A stretch of DNA of 64,000 nt from Paraburkholderia kirstenboschensis (GTDB lineage: Bacteria > Pseudomonadota > Gammaproteobacteria > Burkholderiales > Burkholderiaceae), in assembly GCF_904848585.1 (NCBI RefSeq), contig NZ_CAJHCR010000004.1, forward strand, positions 1 to 64,000, read 5' to 3'. The notes below the pieces were generated by a model. That model worked only from the letters and a program-made list of their open reading frames with translations, was not told the origin of the DNA and did no database searches. The stretch's first letter is position 1. Every line of letters starts with the position of its first letter. The translations under genes were made by a program, and so were the position numbers. Positions 54,222 to 63,931 of the stretch are shown piece by piece.

Positions 54222-55715
54222 ATGAATGCACCCGCCGAACTGTCGGCAGAGGTTCTCGCCCAGCGCCAGCGCGAAGTCGTGCAGGCGCTGATGGCGGTGC
54301 TGCCGAACCACTGTCTGCTATATCGCGAAGAAGATACCGTCGCGTACGACTGCGACGGCCTCGCCGCCTATCGTCGTCTGCCGCTCGCCGTCACGTTGCC
54401 GGAGACGGAGTCGCAAGTGCAGCGCATCGTGCAGATCTGCAATCGTCTCGGAGTGCCGATCGTGCCGCGCGGCGCCGGCACTGGCCTGTCCGGCGGTGCA
54501 ATGCCGATTCGCCACGGCGTGGTGGTATCGCTCGCGCGCTTCAGGAAAATCATCGAGGTGGACTCCTACGCGCGAACCGCCACGGTGCAACCAGGCGTGC
54601 GCAATCTGTCGATTTCCGAAGCCGCCGCGCCTTACGGTTTGTACTACGCGCCGGACCCGTCGTCGCAGATCGCCTGCACGATTGGCGGCAACGTGTCGGA
54701 GAACTCGGGCGGCGTGCATTGCCTCAAGTACGGCCTCACCGTGCACAACGTGCTGCGCGTGCGCGCCGTGACAATGGAAGGCGAGATCGTCGAGTTCGGC
54801 TCGCTCGCGCCCGACGCGCCCGGCCTCGATCTGCTCGCGGTGCTGATTGGCAGCGAAGGTATGTTCGCGATCGTCACCGAGGTCACCGTCAAGCTGATTC
54901 CAAAACCGCAAACGGCGCAGGTCATCATGGCCAGTTTCGACGACGTCGTGAAAGGCGGCGATGCGGTCGCCGGCATCGTGGCCGCGGGCATCATTCCGGC
55001 GGGCCTCGAGATGATGGACAAGCCGGCCACGCGCGCGGTCGAGGAATTCGTCCACGCGGGCTACGATCTCGACGCGGCGGCGATTCTTCTATGCGAATCC
55101 GACGGCACGCCCGAGGAAGTCGCCGACGAAATTGTCCGCATGACCGCAGTGCTTCGCGAGCACGGCGCAACCCGTATCCAGATCTCCCGCACGGAAAACG
55201 AGCGGCTGCGCTTCTGGTCCGGGCGCAAGAACGCGTTCCCCGCCGCGGGCCGGATTTCGCCGGACTACTACTGCATGGACGGCACCGTGCCGCGCCGCAG
55301 TATCGGCCCGCTGCTCGCGCGCATCGAAGAGATGGAAAAGAAGTACGGCCTGCGCTGCATCAACGTGTTTCATGCGGGCGACGGCAACATGCATCCGCTG
55401 ATCCTCTTCAACGGCAACGACCAGGACGAATGGCACAGGGCCGAAGCGTTCGGCTCCGACATTCTGGAAGCGTGCGTCGAACTGGGCGGCACGGTGACGG
55501 GCGAGCACGGCGTCGGCATCGAGAAGATCAACTCGATGTGCGTGCAGTTCTCGCCGGAAGAGCGCGATGCATTTCACGCGGTCAAGCGTGCGTTCGATCC
55601 GCCCGGCTTGCTGAACCCGGACAAGGGCATTCCCACCCGAGCGCGCTGCGCCGAGTACGGCAAGATGCATGTGCGCGGCGGTCTGCTGCCGCATCCGGAA
55701 CTGCCGCGCTTCTAG
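54222..55715 (+). CDS. glcD: Glycolate oxidase FAD subunit GlcD
   Basis: 497 residues. FAD-binding motifs include IVPRGAGTGLSGGAMPIRHG and IACTIGGNVSENSGGVHCLKYG. The C-terminal FAD-oxidase domain has NVFHAGDGNMHPLILF and GTVTGEHGVGIEKI. With GlcE and GlcF it oxidises glycolate to glyoxylate at the membrane. ATG 54222 is preceded by GAGGAG. glcE starts 137 bp downstream. Confidence 0.96.
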   Translation: MNAPAELSAEVLAQRQREVVQALMAVLPNHCLLYREEDTVAYDCDGLAAYRRLPLAVTLPETESQVQRIVQICNRLGVPIVPRGAGTGLSGGAMPIRHGVVVSLARFRKIIEVDSYARTATVQPGVRNLSISEAAAPYGLYYAPDPSSQIACTIGGNVSENSGGVHCLKYGLTVHNVLRVRAVTMEGEIVEFGSLAPDAPGLDLLAVLIGSEGMFAIVTEVTVKLIPKPQTAQVIMASFDDVVKGGDAVAGIVAAGIIPAGLEMMDKPATRAVEEFVHAGYDLDAAAILLCESDGTPEEVADEIVRMTAVLREHGATRIQISRTENERLRFWSGRKNAFPAAGRISPDYYCMDGTVPRRSIGPLLARIEEMEKKYGLRCINVFHAGDGNMHPLILFNGNDQDEWHRAEAFGSDILEACVELGGTVTGEHGVGIEKINSMCVQFSPEERDAFHAVKRAFDPPGLLNPDKGIPTRARCAEYGKMHVRGGLLPHPELPRF

Positions 55716-55851
55716 CGCCACGCAATACGCATAGCCCGTCGTGGCGGCGCTTGCCGCCATCTCACCCTGATTACCCGATGCGGGTCCGCTCCGGGTTGTC
55801 AGCGCGCCCCCGCCCGGTACAATCGATCGAAACACAACGAAGCAGGGCATC

Positions 55852-56940
55852 ATGGAAGAGGACGACATCGTCGCCATGTGGTCGGAACGCGTGCGTTCCG
55901 CCAGCGCCGCAGGCCGCGCGTTGCGCGTTCGCGGCGGCGGCACGAAAGACTGGTACGGTCAGACGCTGGAAGGCGAGATCCTCGACACGCGCGCTTATCG
56001 CGGCATCGTCGCTTACGACCCGGCGGAGCTGGTCATCACCGCGCGCGCCGGCACCCCGCTGCTCGAAATCGAAACCGCGCTCGCCGAACATCATCAGATG
56101 CTCGCCTTCGAGCCGCCGCACTTCGGGCCGCAAGCCACCTTCGGCGGCTGCATCGCCGCGGGCATCGCCGGCCCGCGCCGCCCGTCGGCCGGTGCGGCGC
56201 GCGACTTCGTGCTCGGTGCGGTCATCATGAACGGCCAGGGACAAGCACTGCATTTCGGCGGCCAGGTGGTGAAAAACGTCGCCGGTTATGACGTCTCGCG
56301 CTTGATGGCGGGCTCGCTCGGCACGCTTGGGCTCATCCTCGAACTCTCGGTCAAGGTGCTGCCGCAGCCGCAGGCCGAAGCCACGCTCAAGTTCGACGTG
56401 AACGGCACGGACGCTGTCCGTAAGCTCAACGAATGGGGCGGCCGCCCGTTGCCGATTACCGCGAGCGCGTGGCGCCACGGCACGCTTGCCGTGCGTCTCG
56501 CGGGCGCCGAGAGCGCGGTCAAGTCGGCGCGTGCGTCGCTGGGCGGCGAGGTTGTCGATGCGGTCGAGGCAGAACGCTTCTGGGCGGGCCTGCGCGAGCA
56601 GACCGACACGTTCTTCGCCGCGATTCCGCCGAAAGCCGCGCTGTGGCGGCTCGCGCTGCCGTCCATCACCGAGCCGCTGCAATTGCCAGGCGCTCAATTG
56701 ATGGAATGGGGCGGCGCGCAGCGCTGGTGGATCACGGACACCGACGCGCAAACCGTGCGCATCAGCGCAAAGCAAGCCGGCGGTCACGCGACGATCTTCC
56801 GCACCGGCCACGGCTATGACCGCGGAGCTGGCGTGTTCACGCCGCTGCCCGCGCCGCTGATGAAAATCCATCGCGGCCTGAAAACCGCTTTCGACCCGGC
56901 CCGCATCTTCAATCGCGGCCGTCTCTACCCCGACTTCTGA
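55852..56940 (+). CDS. glcE: Glycolate oxidase subunit GlcE
   Basis: 362 residues. The FAD-binding PCMH domain includes LRVRGGGTKDWYG and FGPQATFGGCIAAGIAGPRRP, then VVKNVAGYDVSRLMAGSLGTLGLI. It lacks the C-terminal FAD-oxidase catalytic part of GlcD. A -10-like TACAAT lies at about 55817, so it may have its own promoter. It ends 7 bp before glcF. Confidence 0.95.
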   Translation: MEEDDIVAMWSERVRSASAAGRALRVRGGGTKDWYGQTLEGEILDTRAYRGIVAYDPAELVITARAGTPLLEIETALAEHHQMLAFEPPHFGPQATFGGCIAAGIAGPRRPSAGAARDFVLGAVIMNGQGQALHFGGQVVKNVAGYDVSRLMAGSLGTLGLILELSVKVLPQPQAEATLKFDVNGTDAVRKLNEWGGRPLPITASAWRHGTLAVRLAGAESAVKSARASLGGEVVDAVEAERFWAGLREQTDTFFAAIPPKAALWRLALPSITEPLQLPGAQLMEWGGAQRWWITDTDAQTVRISAKQAGGHATIFRTGHGYDRGAGVFTPLPAPLMKIHRGLKTAFDPARIFNRGRLYPDF

Positions 56941-56947
56941 GCGCGCG

Positions 56948-58174
56948 ATGCAAACCAATCTCGCGGACTTCATTCGCAACACGCCCGACGGCGACGAGGC
57001 CGACGCCATCCTGCGCAATTGCGTGCACTGCGGCTTCTGCACGGCCACGTGCCCGACCTACCAGTTGCTCGGCGACGAACTCGACGGCCCGCGCGGCCGC
57101 ATCTATCTGATCAAGCAGATGGTGGAAGGCGCCGAAGTCACGCGCAGCACGCAGGTTCACCTCGACCGCTGCCTCACTTGCCGAAATTGCGAATCGACCT
57201 GCCCGTCCGGCGTGCAGTACGGCAAGCTGGTGGAAATCGGCCGCAAGATCACCGAGAAAAAGGTAACGCGCCCGCTCGGCCAGCGTCTCACGCGCCGATT
57301 CCTCGCGAGCTTCGTGCCGAACAGCGCGCTATTCACGCCGGCCATGCGTCTCGGCCAGCATTTCCGCGCGTTGCTGCCGCGAAAGTTACGCGACAAGGTG
57401 CCCGCGCGGCAGCGTCCGCTCGAATGGCCGACCGCAAGACATACGCGCAAGATGCTGATGCTCGCGGGCTGCGTGCAACCGTCGATGATGCCCAACGTCA
57501 ACGTCGCCACCGCGCGCGTGCTCGATGCCCTCGGTGTGGAAACGCTGGTCGCGCCCGAGGCGGGCTGCTGCGGTGCCGTGCGCCTGCATCTCGGCTATAA
57601 CGACGAAGCGCTCGTCGACATGCGCGCCAACATCGACGCATGGTGGCCGTATGTCGAACAGGGCGTCGAGGCGATCGTGATGAACGCGTCGGGCTGCGGC
57701 GCGACCGTGAAGGAATACGCGCACCTGTTGCGCCATGATGCGGCGTATGCGGAGAAGGCGCGCCGCATCGTCGAATTGACACGCGACATTGCCGAGATCC
57801 TGCCGGACTTCGAGGAACAACTCGCGTCGATCTCGCGCCGCCGTGCGATCCACACGGTGGCATTTCATCCGCCCTGCACGTTGCAGCACGGGCAGCAGGT
57901 GCGCGGCACAGTGGAACATCTGCTGACCCGACTCGGCGTGGAAGTGCGCCTGCCCGCCGACAGCCACCTCTGCTGCGGCTCGGCCGGCACGTACTCGCTC
58001 ACGCAGCCGAGGCTCTCGTATGCGTTGCGCGATCAGAAGCTCGAGCGGCTGCAGGCGCAGGAGCCGCAAATGATCGTGTCTGCGAATGTGGGCTGCATTT
58101 CGCACCTGCAGAGCGGCACGTCCACACCGGTCGCGCACTGGATCGAACTGGTCGAGCACATGCTGTCCGTATAA
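56948..58174 (+). CDS. glcF: Glycolate oxidase iron-sulfur subunit GlcF
   Basis: 408 residues. Two 4Fe-4S sites are visible: Cys25, 28, 31 and 35 (CVHCGFCTATC) and Cys75, 78, 81 and 85 (CLTCRNCESTC). Two CCG-type domains follow (AGCCGAVRLHL and HLCCGSAGTY). It passes electrons from the flavin subunits to the quinone pool. It completes the glcDEF operon. Confidence 0.97.
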   Translation: MQTNLADFIRNTPDGDEADAILRNCVHCGFCTATCPTYQLLGDELDGPRGRIYLIKQMVEGAEVTRSTQVHLDRCLTCRNCESTCPSGVQYGKLVEIGRKITEKKVTRPLGQRLTRRFLASFVPNSALFTPAMRLGQHFRALLPRKLRDKVPARQRPLEWPTARHTRKMLMLAGCVQPSMMPNVNVATARVLDALGVETLVAPEAGCCGAVRLHLGYNDEALVDMRANIDAWWPYVEQGVEAIVMNASGCGATVKEYAHLLRHDAAYAEKARRIVELTRDIAEILPDFEEQLASISRRRAIHTVAFHPPCTLQHGQQVRGTVEHLLTRLGVEVRLPADSHLCCGSAGTYSLTQPRLSYALRDQKLERLQAQEPQMIVSANVGCISHLQSGTSTPVAHWIELVEHMLSV

Positions 58175-58210
58175 TCGGGGCATCGACTTCCGTCCGTTCC
58201 CGTTCGTTCC

Positions 58211-58909
58211 ATGCCCGATCTGATTCATAACCTCGAAGCGGTACAGCAGCGCATCGCAATGGCCGCACACGTGGCCGGGCGCGACGCCCGTTCCATCGCC
58301 CTACTCGCGGTCTCGAAAACTTTCCCTGCCGAAGACGTGCGCGCGGCGCACGTCGCCGGTCAATGCGCGTTCGGCGAAAACTACGTGCAGGAAGCCATCA
58401 CGAAGATCGAAGCGCTCGCCGATTTGCGCGGCTCGCTCGAATGGCATTTCATCGGGCCGTTGCAGTCGAACAAAACGCGTCCGGTGGCTGAGCAGTTCGA
58501 CTGGGTGCATTCGGTCGATCGCCTTAAGATCGCGCAGCGCCTTTCCGAACAGCGGCCCGATAATCTGCCGGCGCTGAATGTGTGCCTGCAGGTCAACATC
58601 AGCGGCGAGACGTCGAAAAGCGGCGTGAGCATCGCGGAAGCCGTCGAAGTCGCGAGAGAGATCGCCACGCTGCCCAAGCTGAAATTGCGCGGCCTGATGG
58701 CAATTCCCGAACCGGTCGGCAGCATCGACGAACAGCGCGTGCCGCATCGCCGGTTGCGCGAACTGTTCGAACGTCTGCGCGACGAAGGCCTCCAGCTCGA
58801 TACGCTCTCAATGGGCATGTCTAACGACCTCGAGGCCGCGGTACTCGAAGGCGCGACCATCGTGCGCGTGGGCACCGCGATCTTCGGCGCGCGCGATTAT
58901 TCGAACTAG
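58211..58909 (+). CDS. yggS: YggS-family PLP homeostasis protein
   Basis: 232 residues. PLP-binding Lys36 lies in LLAVSKTFP; AFGENYVQEAITKIEAL, EWHFIGPLQSNKTR and SMGMSNDLEAAVLEGATIVRVGTAIFG complete the family signature. It is an alanine-racemase-fold protein that buffers PLP and amino acid pools. A TATAAT box lies at about 58171-58176, giving a short leader. Its stop overlaps the first unit of a 12-bp tandem repeat. Confidence 0.96.
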   Translation: MPDLIHNLEAVQQRIAMAAHVAGRDARSIALLAVSKTFPAEDVRAAHVAGQCAFGENYVQEAITKIEALADLRGSLEWHFIGPLQSNKTRPVAEQFDWVHSVDRLKIAQRLSEQRPDNLPALNVCLQVNISGETSKSGVSIAEAVEVAREIATLPKLKLRGLMAIPEPVGSIDEQRVPHRRLRELFERLRDEGLQLDTLSMGMSNDLEAAVLEGATIVRVGTAIFGARDYSN

Positions 58910-58992
58910 CGGTTGCAAGCGCGGTTTCAAGCGCGGCTGCAAGCGCGGTTTCAACTGGGGCTGCAATTGCGGTTGCAAGCGCGGATTCAGAC
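58909..58992. repeat. Seven tandem 12-bp units between yggS and proC
   Basis: Degenerate unit GCGGYTKCAAGC repeats seven times (58909-58992). It includes the last base of the yggS stop codon and ends 25 bp before the proC start. In the plus frame leading into proC it would encode an Arg/Leu-Phe/Leu-Gln-Ala pattern. Confidence 0.85.
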
Positions 58993-59017
58993 GCTCAATC
59001 AAACCTTCCGGAACATC

Positions 59018-59833
59018 ATGAAAATTGCTTTTATCGGCGGCGGCAACATGGCTGCGGCGTTGATCGGCGGCCTTATCAAGCGTGGCGTCGCGCCCGCCGA
59101 TCTGTATGCGATAGATCCCAACGAAGACGCGCGCAAGCGCAACGAAGAGCAGTTTGGCATCCAAACCGGCGCCGCCGCCGACGCGGCGCTCGCTGCGTAT
59201 GACGCCGTCGTGCTCGCAGTGAAGCCGCAGATCCTGAAGAGCGTCGCTGAATCGCTCGCGCCGCATCTGAAGGCGTCGCAACTGGCAATCAGCATAGTCG
59301 CCGGCATTCGTATGGACGACATGTCGCGCTGGCTGAACGGCCACACGCGGATCGTGCGCGTCATGCCGAATACGCCGGCGCTGATCGGCATGGGCGTCGC
59401 CGGATTGGCCGCAACCGCAAGCGTCGACGAAGCGGGCCGTGCGCTTGCGTCGCAGGTGTTGGGCGCAGTCGGCGAAACGGTATGGTTCGACGACGAAGCG
59501 AAGATCGACGCCGTCACCGCCATTTCGGGAAGCGGCCCGGCCTACGTGTTTTACTTCATCGAAGCACTGCAGGAAGCCGCGCGCCAGCTCGGTATGGATG
59601 AAGCGCAAGGCCGCGCGCTTGCCGTGGCGACGTTCACGGGAGCCGCGCAACTGGCGGCGAATTCCGACGAGCCGCCGGGCGTGTTGCGCGAACGCGTGAC
59701 ATCGAAGGGCGGCACGACGGCGGCGGCGCTTGCCTCGTTCGATGCAAGCGGCGTGAAGGAGGCAATCGTTCGCGGGGCGCTCGCCGCCGATGCGCGCGCG
59801 AAAGAAATGGGCGACGAGTTCGGCAAGCAGTAA
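59018..59833 (+). CDS. proC: Pyrroline-5-carboxylate reductase
   Basis: 271 residues. NAD(P)-binding KIAFIGGGNMAAALIGGL starts the protein. MPNTPALIGMGVAGL, then SGSGPAYVFYFIEAL, and the final VTSKGGTTAAAL motif are all present. It makes proline from P5C. ATG 59018 starts the Rossmann fold directly. The frame extends through the 12-bp repeat to 58913, but that extension is repetitive and probably not translated. The yggS-proC order is conserved in many bacteria. Confidence 0.97.
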   Translation: MKIAFIGGGNMAAALIGGLIKRGVAPADLYAIDPNEDARKRNEEQFGIQTGAAADAALAAYDAVVLAVKPQILKSVAESLAPHLKASQLAISIVAGIRMDDMSRWLNGHTRIVRVMPNTPALIGMGVAGLAATASVDEAGRALASQVLGAVGETVWFDDEAKIDAVTAISGSGPAYVFYFIEALQEAARQLGMDEAQGRALAVATFTGAAQLAANSDEPPGVLRERVTSKGGTTAAALASFDASGVKEAIVRGALAADARAKEMGDEFGKQ

Positions 59834-59894
59834 GCGCGGCCATCGCCGGTTACTGTCTATCGCCTGGTACCGGCTGTGAGGGGATAAGCCGTAA

Positions 59895-59925
59895 AACGCG
59901 GAGCCTATTCGACTCGCTCCGCGTT
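59895..59925. terminator. Hairpin between convergent proC and ubiA
   Basis: Stem AACGCGGAGC/GCTCCGCGTT (59895-59904 with 59916-59925). On the minus strand TTTTAC follows, so it best fits ubiA termination. Confidence 0.7.
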
Positions 59926-59971
59926 CAGTGCAAAAGAGACACGCGGGAAATGAACAGACCGCGCCGGAGAC

Positions 59972-60835
59972 TCAGGACAAGGCCACCGCGTAATGCGCGG
60001 CAATGCCGACGAACAACGCGCCGCCCAGCCAGTTGTTATGCCGGAACGCCGCGAAGCACGCCATCCGCTCACGGTCGCGAATGAGCGTGTAGTGATAGAC
60101 CGCGCAGCCCGCCGCAGCAACCCACCCCAACCAGTACAGAACGCCGAAACCCAGCATCACGCCGATGCCCGCGTAGATTCCGAGTGTGACCGCATAGCAG
60201 AGCATGATCGCGGCCACGTCGAAACGGCCAAAGGTGAGCGCCGAAGTGCGGATACCGATCCTGATGTCGTCGTCGCGATCGACCATTGCATATTCGGTGT
60301 CGTAAGCGACCGACCAGAATACGTTCGCGAGCAGCATGACCCAGGCGAGCATCGGCACGTGGTTCTGCACGGCCGCGAACGCCATCGGAATGCCGAATCC
60401 AAATGCGATCCCCAGGTACGCCTGCGGAATCGCGAAGAAACGCTTCGTGAACGGATACGAGCCGGCTACGAACAGCGCGGCCACCGACAACTCTTTCGTC
60501 AACGCATTGAGCGGCAGAATCAGCAGAAAAGCCAGCAAGGACAAACCGGCGGCGAGCGCCACTGCTTCCCACGCCTTGACCTTACCTGAGGTGATCGGAC
60601 GATTCTCGGTGCGCTTTACATAGCGGTCGAAATCGCGATCGGCGTAGTCGTTGATCGCGCAACCCGCCGAGCGCATCAGCACCGTGCCTACCGTGAAGAT
60701 AACGAGAAGCGGCCACGACGGACGACCGTCGGACGCGATCCACAGCGCGTTGAGCGTCGGCCACAGCAGCAGCAGACTGCCGATAGGCTTGTCCATACGC
60801 ACAAGGCGCAGATAGAGCGGAAGTCGGGCGAACAT
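59972..60835 (-). CDS. ubiA: 4-hydroxybenzoate octaprenyltransferase
   Basis: 287 residues, 8-9 membrane helices. Both Asp-rich prenyl-diphosphate sites are visible: NDYADRDFD (residues 62-70) and [13 protein letters not shown] (about 185-197). It prenylates 4-hydroxybenzoate in ubiquinone synthesis. ATG 60835 gives a normal start. ubiC is not adjacent within the window. Confidence 0.97.
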   Translation of the reverse strand: MFARLPLYLRLVRMDKPIGSLLLLWPTLNALWIASDGRPSWPLLVIFTVGTVLMRSAGCAINDYADRDFDRYVKRTENRPITSGKVKAWEAVALAAGLSLLAFLLILPLNALTKELSVAALFVAGSYPFTKRFFAIPQAYLGIAFGFGIPMAFAAVQNHVPMLAWVMLLANVFWSVAYDTEYAMVDRDDDIRIGIRTSALTFGRFDVAAIMLCYAVTLGIYAGIGVMLGFGVLYWLGWVAAAGCAVYHYTLIRDRERMACFAAFRHNNWLGGALFVGIAAHYAVALS

Positions 60836-60974
60836 GGCGGACTCTGTAATGGCGGGCGAAGTGCGGAAACAGTGCCGCTATTTTACGGGATGCCGCCGAC
60901 GTCGAGCGTCGCGCGACCCGCGCGTTGAAGTCTCATGACGCAACAGCGCTCGCGAAAGCCACGCCGCAAAAAAC

Positions 60975-60998
60975 AAAGCCTCCCGCGAGGGAGGCTTT
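60975..60998 (-). terminator. Terminator of dps
   Basis: Stem AAAGCCTCCC/GGGAGGCTTT with a GCGA loop. On the minus strand it is followed by GTTTTTTT, a classic rho-independent terminator about 120 bp after the dps stop. Confidence 0.9.
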
Positions 60999-61118
60999 AG
61001 CGTGTCCGGCTGTATCTGGCCGCGTCTGGCTGTTTCCGCTCGTACCGGTCGATTCCGCTTCCTGCGAACCGCAAGGAGATCGTGCCCGAGCCGGCAACAG
61101 AACAGCCGCAGCGCGAAA

Positions 61119-61607
61119 TCAGGCCAGCATCGAGCGCAACATCCACGCGGTCTTTTCGTGCGTCTGCATGCGCTGCGTCAGCAGGTCGGCGGTCGGCTCG
61201 TCGTTCGCGGCTTCCGTCGACGGGAAAATTGCGCGCGCAGTACGCACCACGGCTTCCTGGCCTTCCACCAGTTGGCGGATCATTTCCTCCGCAGCCGGCA
61301 CGCCGTCCGCTTCGGGAATCGACGACAGCTTCGCGAACTCCTTATAGCTGCCCGGCGCATGCACGCCGAGCGCGCGAATCCGTTCAGCGATCGAATCGAC
61401 GGCGAGCGCCAGTTCGTTGTATTGCGTTTCGAACATCAGGTGCAGCGTGTTGAACATCGGACCCGTCACGTTCCAGTGGAAGTTGTGGGTCTTCAGGTAC
61501 AGCGTATAGGTGTCAGCGAGCAGACGCGACAGACCTTCCGCGATCTTCTTGCGGTCCTTGTCGCTGATCCCGATATTGACGTGTTGTACAGCTTCTTTTT
61601 TGGCCAT
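61119..61607 (-). CDS. dps: DNA protection during starvation protein Dps
   Basis: 162 residues of the ferritin-like Dps family. The ferroxidase residues His44, Asp71 and Glu75 have the E. coli spacing (HNFHWN, then [13 protein letters not shown]). It stores iron and protects DNA against peroxide. AGGAG lies upstream of ATG 61607. The catalase gene lies upstream on the same strand, an oxidative-stress neighbourhood that suggests OxyR control. Confidence 0.97.
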   Translation of the reverse strand: MAKKEAVQHVNIGISDKDRKKIAEGLSRLLADTYTLYLKTHNFHWNVTGPMFNTLHLMFETQYNELALAVDSIAERIRALGVHAPGSYKEFAKLSSIPEADGVPAAEEMIRQLVEGQEAVVRTARAIFPSTEAANDEPTADLLTQRMQTHEKTAWMLRSMLA

Positions 61608-61847
61608 GATGACTCCTTTGAAGAGTGATACGAACCGGTGGCAAAGTAACGGCGTGCTATGGACTTGCTGACGGCGAAGCCGGCAGAACGAGCGCTCGAC
61701 AGTTTATCTTAGAAAAGTGCCAAGGCTCGTGTGGCGCATGGTCACTACGGTGCGCGCGCGGGCGGCTTGGGGTGTTCTGCGCGGCTATCAATAGTTGACC
61801 TGACCTGCCCGCCATCACAAACGGCTACGTGCCCCCGCTGGTGCCCA

Positions 61848-62009
61848 CTACCCGCCTACCGCGTGTTGCAGCGCCTGCGCCGCGATCACCGCGAGCCCGC
61901 TCGTTACGATCGCGAAACCCACGGCTCTACGCAATCCCAGTGCGTAGTGCAGCTGCGCGCGATGAGCGGCCCGCGATTTGCCCGCAGTGGCTTTCATCAT
62001 TTCGATCAT
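61848..62009 (-). CDS. Small membrane-anchored protein, 53 codons
   Basis: ATG 62009 to TAG 61848. GGAG lies about 7 nt before the start. The product begins MIEMMKATAGKSRAAHRAQL and has one likely membrane helix (VGFAIVTSGLAVIAAQAL). It lies 74 bp downstream of the catalase gene on the same strand, so it could be co-transcribed. No family recognised. Confidence 0.55.
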   Translation of the reverse strand: MIEMMKATAGKSRAAHRAQLHYALGLRRAVGFAIVTSGLAVIAAQALQHAVGG

Positions 62010-62083
62010 CGACGTGCTCCTCGCTTCACTCAGTTCGTATCGATACTCGCGGGACGCGTGTGCGCCCCGCTTGTGCTGCCTGG

Positions 62084-63538
62084 TTACTTCTTGCCGCCTT
62101 CCGCGAGTTTGGCCATCGCAGCGATCACGCCCTCGGCATAAGCGGGATCGATGCGGCGGAAATGTTCGACCGCGCGCGCAACGATTTCCTGCGGTACGCC
62201 GTTGATATGCCGTGCAATGTTGCCGAACAAACGCTCGCGTTGCGCCGCGTCAAAGAGCGCAAACAGCATGCCCGGCTGCGTGTAATAGTCGTCGTCCGCG
62301 CGATGATCGTAACGGTCGACCGCACCTGCCGCGAGCGCGGGCTCCAATGCGTTGGTGTCCTGCACGAAGTCGCCGAAGCGATTCGGCTCGTAGTTCACGT
62401 TGCCGCCCAGGTTGCCGTCCGTGCGCATTGCCCCGTCGCGATGGAACGAATGCGGGTTCGGCACGCGTGACGCATTCACCGGAATCTGATGGTGATTGAT
62501 GCCGAGACGATAGCGTTGCGTGTCGCCATACGAGAAAAGACGCCCTTGCAACAGCCGGTCGGGCGAGAAGCCGATGCCCGGCACCACATTGGCCGGCGTG
62601 AACGCTGCCTGCTCGACATCCGCGAAATAGTTGGCTGCGTTGCGGTTCAACTCTATCGTGCCGACGTCGATCAGCGGGTAGTCCTTCTGCGACCACACCT
62701 TCGTGATGTCGAACGGATTGAAGCGATACGCTGCTGCTTCCGCCTCCGGCATTACCTGGATCGCAAAGCGCCATTTGGGGAAGTTGCCCGCGTCGATGTT
62801 GCCCACCAGATCGCGCTGCGCGCTTTCGCGGTCTTGTGCAACCACTTGCGATGCTTCGCCGTCGGTGAAATTTTCAATGCCTTGTTGCGATTTGAAATGG
62901 AACTTCACCCAGAAGCGCTCGTTGTTCGCGTTGATGAACGAGTACGTGTGCGAACCGAAACCGTGCATCTGACGGTAGCTTTTCGGAATGCCGCGATCGC
63001 TCATCAGGATCGTGACCTGATGCATCGACTCCGGATGACGCGTCCAGAAATCCCAGGCGGCAATGTTATTGCGCAGGTTGGTGTACGGGTCACGCTTTTG
63101 CGTGTGGATGAAGTCAGGAAACTTCAGCGGATCGCGAATGAAGAACACCGGCGTGTTGTTGCCCACCACGTCCCAGTTGCCTTCTTCGGTGTAGAACTTG
63201 ATCGAGAAGCCGCGCACGTCGCGTTCCGCGTCGGCCGCGCCGCGTTCGCCGGCCACCGTCGAAAAACGCATGAAGAGCGGCGTTTCCTTGCCGACTTCGG
63301 CGAACACTTTGGCCTTCGTGTAGTGCGAGATATCGTGGGTCACTTTCAGCGTGCCGAACGCGCCCGAGCCTTTAGCATGAACGCGGCGCTCGGGAATCAC
63401 TTCGCGATCGAAGTGAGCGAGCTTTTCGAGCAGCCATACGTCTTGCAGGACAACCGGGCCGCGCACGCCGGCCGTCATCGAATTCTGGTTATCGGCGACG
63501 GGCGCGCCGGCGGCATTGGTGAGCTTCTGGTCGGACAT
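62084..63538 (-). CDS. katA: Monofunctional haem catalase (clade 3 type)
   Basis: 484 residues. Active-site His54 ([12 protein letters not shown]), Asn in [12 protein letters not shown], and haem-ligand Tyr in [14 protein letters not shown] are present, with [20 protein letters not shown]. It has the length of small-subunit catalases. It degrades hydrogen peroxide in the cytoplasm. ATG 63538 is preceded by AGGAGTCCC. A 45-codon ORF with a strong ribosome site lies 82 bp upstream. Confidence 0.96.
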   Translation of the reverse strand: MSDQKLTNAAGAPVADNQNSMTAGVRGPVVLQDVWLLEKLAHFDREVIPERRVHAKGSGAFGTLKVTHDISHYTKAKVFAEVGKETPLFMRFSTVAGERGAADAERDVRGFSIKFYTEEGNWDVVGNNTPVFFIRDPLKFPDFIHTQKRDPYTNLRNNIAAWDFWTRHPESMHQVTILMSDRGIPKSYRQMHGFGSHTYSFINANNERFWVKFHFKSQQGIENFTDGEASQVVAQDRESAQRDLVGNIDAGNFPKWRFAIQVMPEAEAAAYRFNPFDITKVWSQKDYPLIDVGTIELNRNAANYFADVEQAAFTPANVVPGIGFSPDRLLQGRLFSYGDTQRYRLGINHHQIPVNASRVPNPHSFHRDGAMRTDGNLGGNVNYEPNRFGDFVQDTNALEPALAAGAVDRYDHRADDDYYTQPGMLFALFDAAQRERLFGNIARHINGVPQEIVARAVEHFRRIDPAYAEGVIAAMAKLAEGGKK

Positions 63539-63620
63539 GCGGGACTCCTGGATGGTTTTTCGTTGGAAGGGAATGCGTGGAGAAGCGCGGCAAAGCAATG
63601 CCGGAGGCTTATGCGAACAA

Positions 63621-63758
63621 TCAGGCCGACAAAGCCCGGTCGACGAGCAAAGAAAGCGCGACCGTGCGCATGCCGAGCATGGCCGCCGCAAATCCGTTAT
63701 TGGCGCCAGCCGGTTCAGCGGCGAACGTCTGAGTTTGCGGCAAGTTTGATTGCGTCAT
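63621..63758 (-). CDS. Small ORF upstream of the catalase gene, 45 codons
   Basis: ATG 63758 to TGA 63621, preceded by GGAGGA 4 nt before the start, the best ribosome site in this area. The peptide is Gln/Ala-rich ([20 protein letters not shown]) and ends in a hydrophobic stretch ([14 protein letters not shown]). It is too short for standard calling. It may be a genuine small protein or a leader that couples translation to katA. No family recognised. Confidence 0.5.
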   Translation of the reverse strand: MTQSNLPQTQTFAAEPAGANNGFAAAMLGMRTVALSLLVDRALSA

Positions 63759-63811
63759 GATGTCCTCCGGGCTTTGGGATCGTGTGATCCATGGAGGACA
63801 CTATATCAAGA

Positions 63812-63853
63812 CTATTGGATATGCGTCTTTTATAAATTTAATCTATCCAATAG
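63812..63853. promoter_or_regulatory. Long inverted repeat upstream of the catalase genes
   Basis: CTATTGGATA (63812-63821) and TATCCAATAG (63844-63853) are perfect 10-bp arms separated by 22 AT-rich bases. It lies about 55-95 bp upstream of the small ORF preceding katA. It could be an OxyR-type or other LysR operator. The spacing does not match the classic OxyR four-box pattern exactly. Confidence 0.5.
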
Positions 63854-63931
63854 AGGCGGCTTGGGCCGCCATCGACGCTCGAGGCCGCCGCTGCGGCGAA
63901 AAGCCGTCAGCGCTCGGGCGTCCCGCCGCCG

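Noticed and set aside
55089..57048. Minus-strand open frames across glcD and glcE
   Set aside because: They are antisense to clearly recognised genes and show no family features.
58913..59017. N-terminal extension of proC through the 12-bp repeat
   Set aside because: The added residues are a repetitive Gln/Arg/Leu string, and the Rossmann fold begins right at the ATG at 59018.
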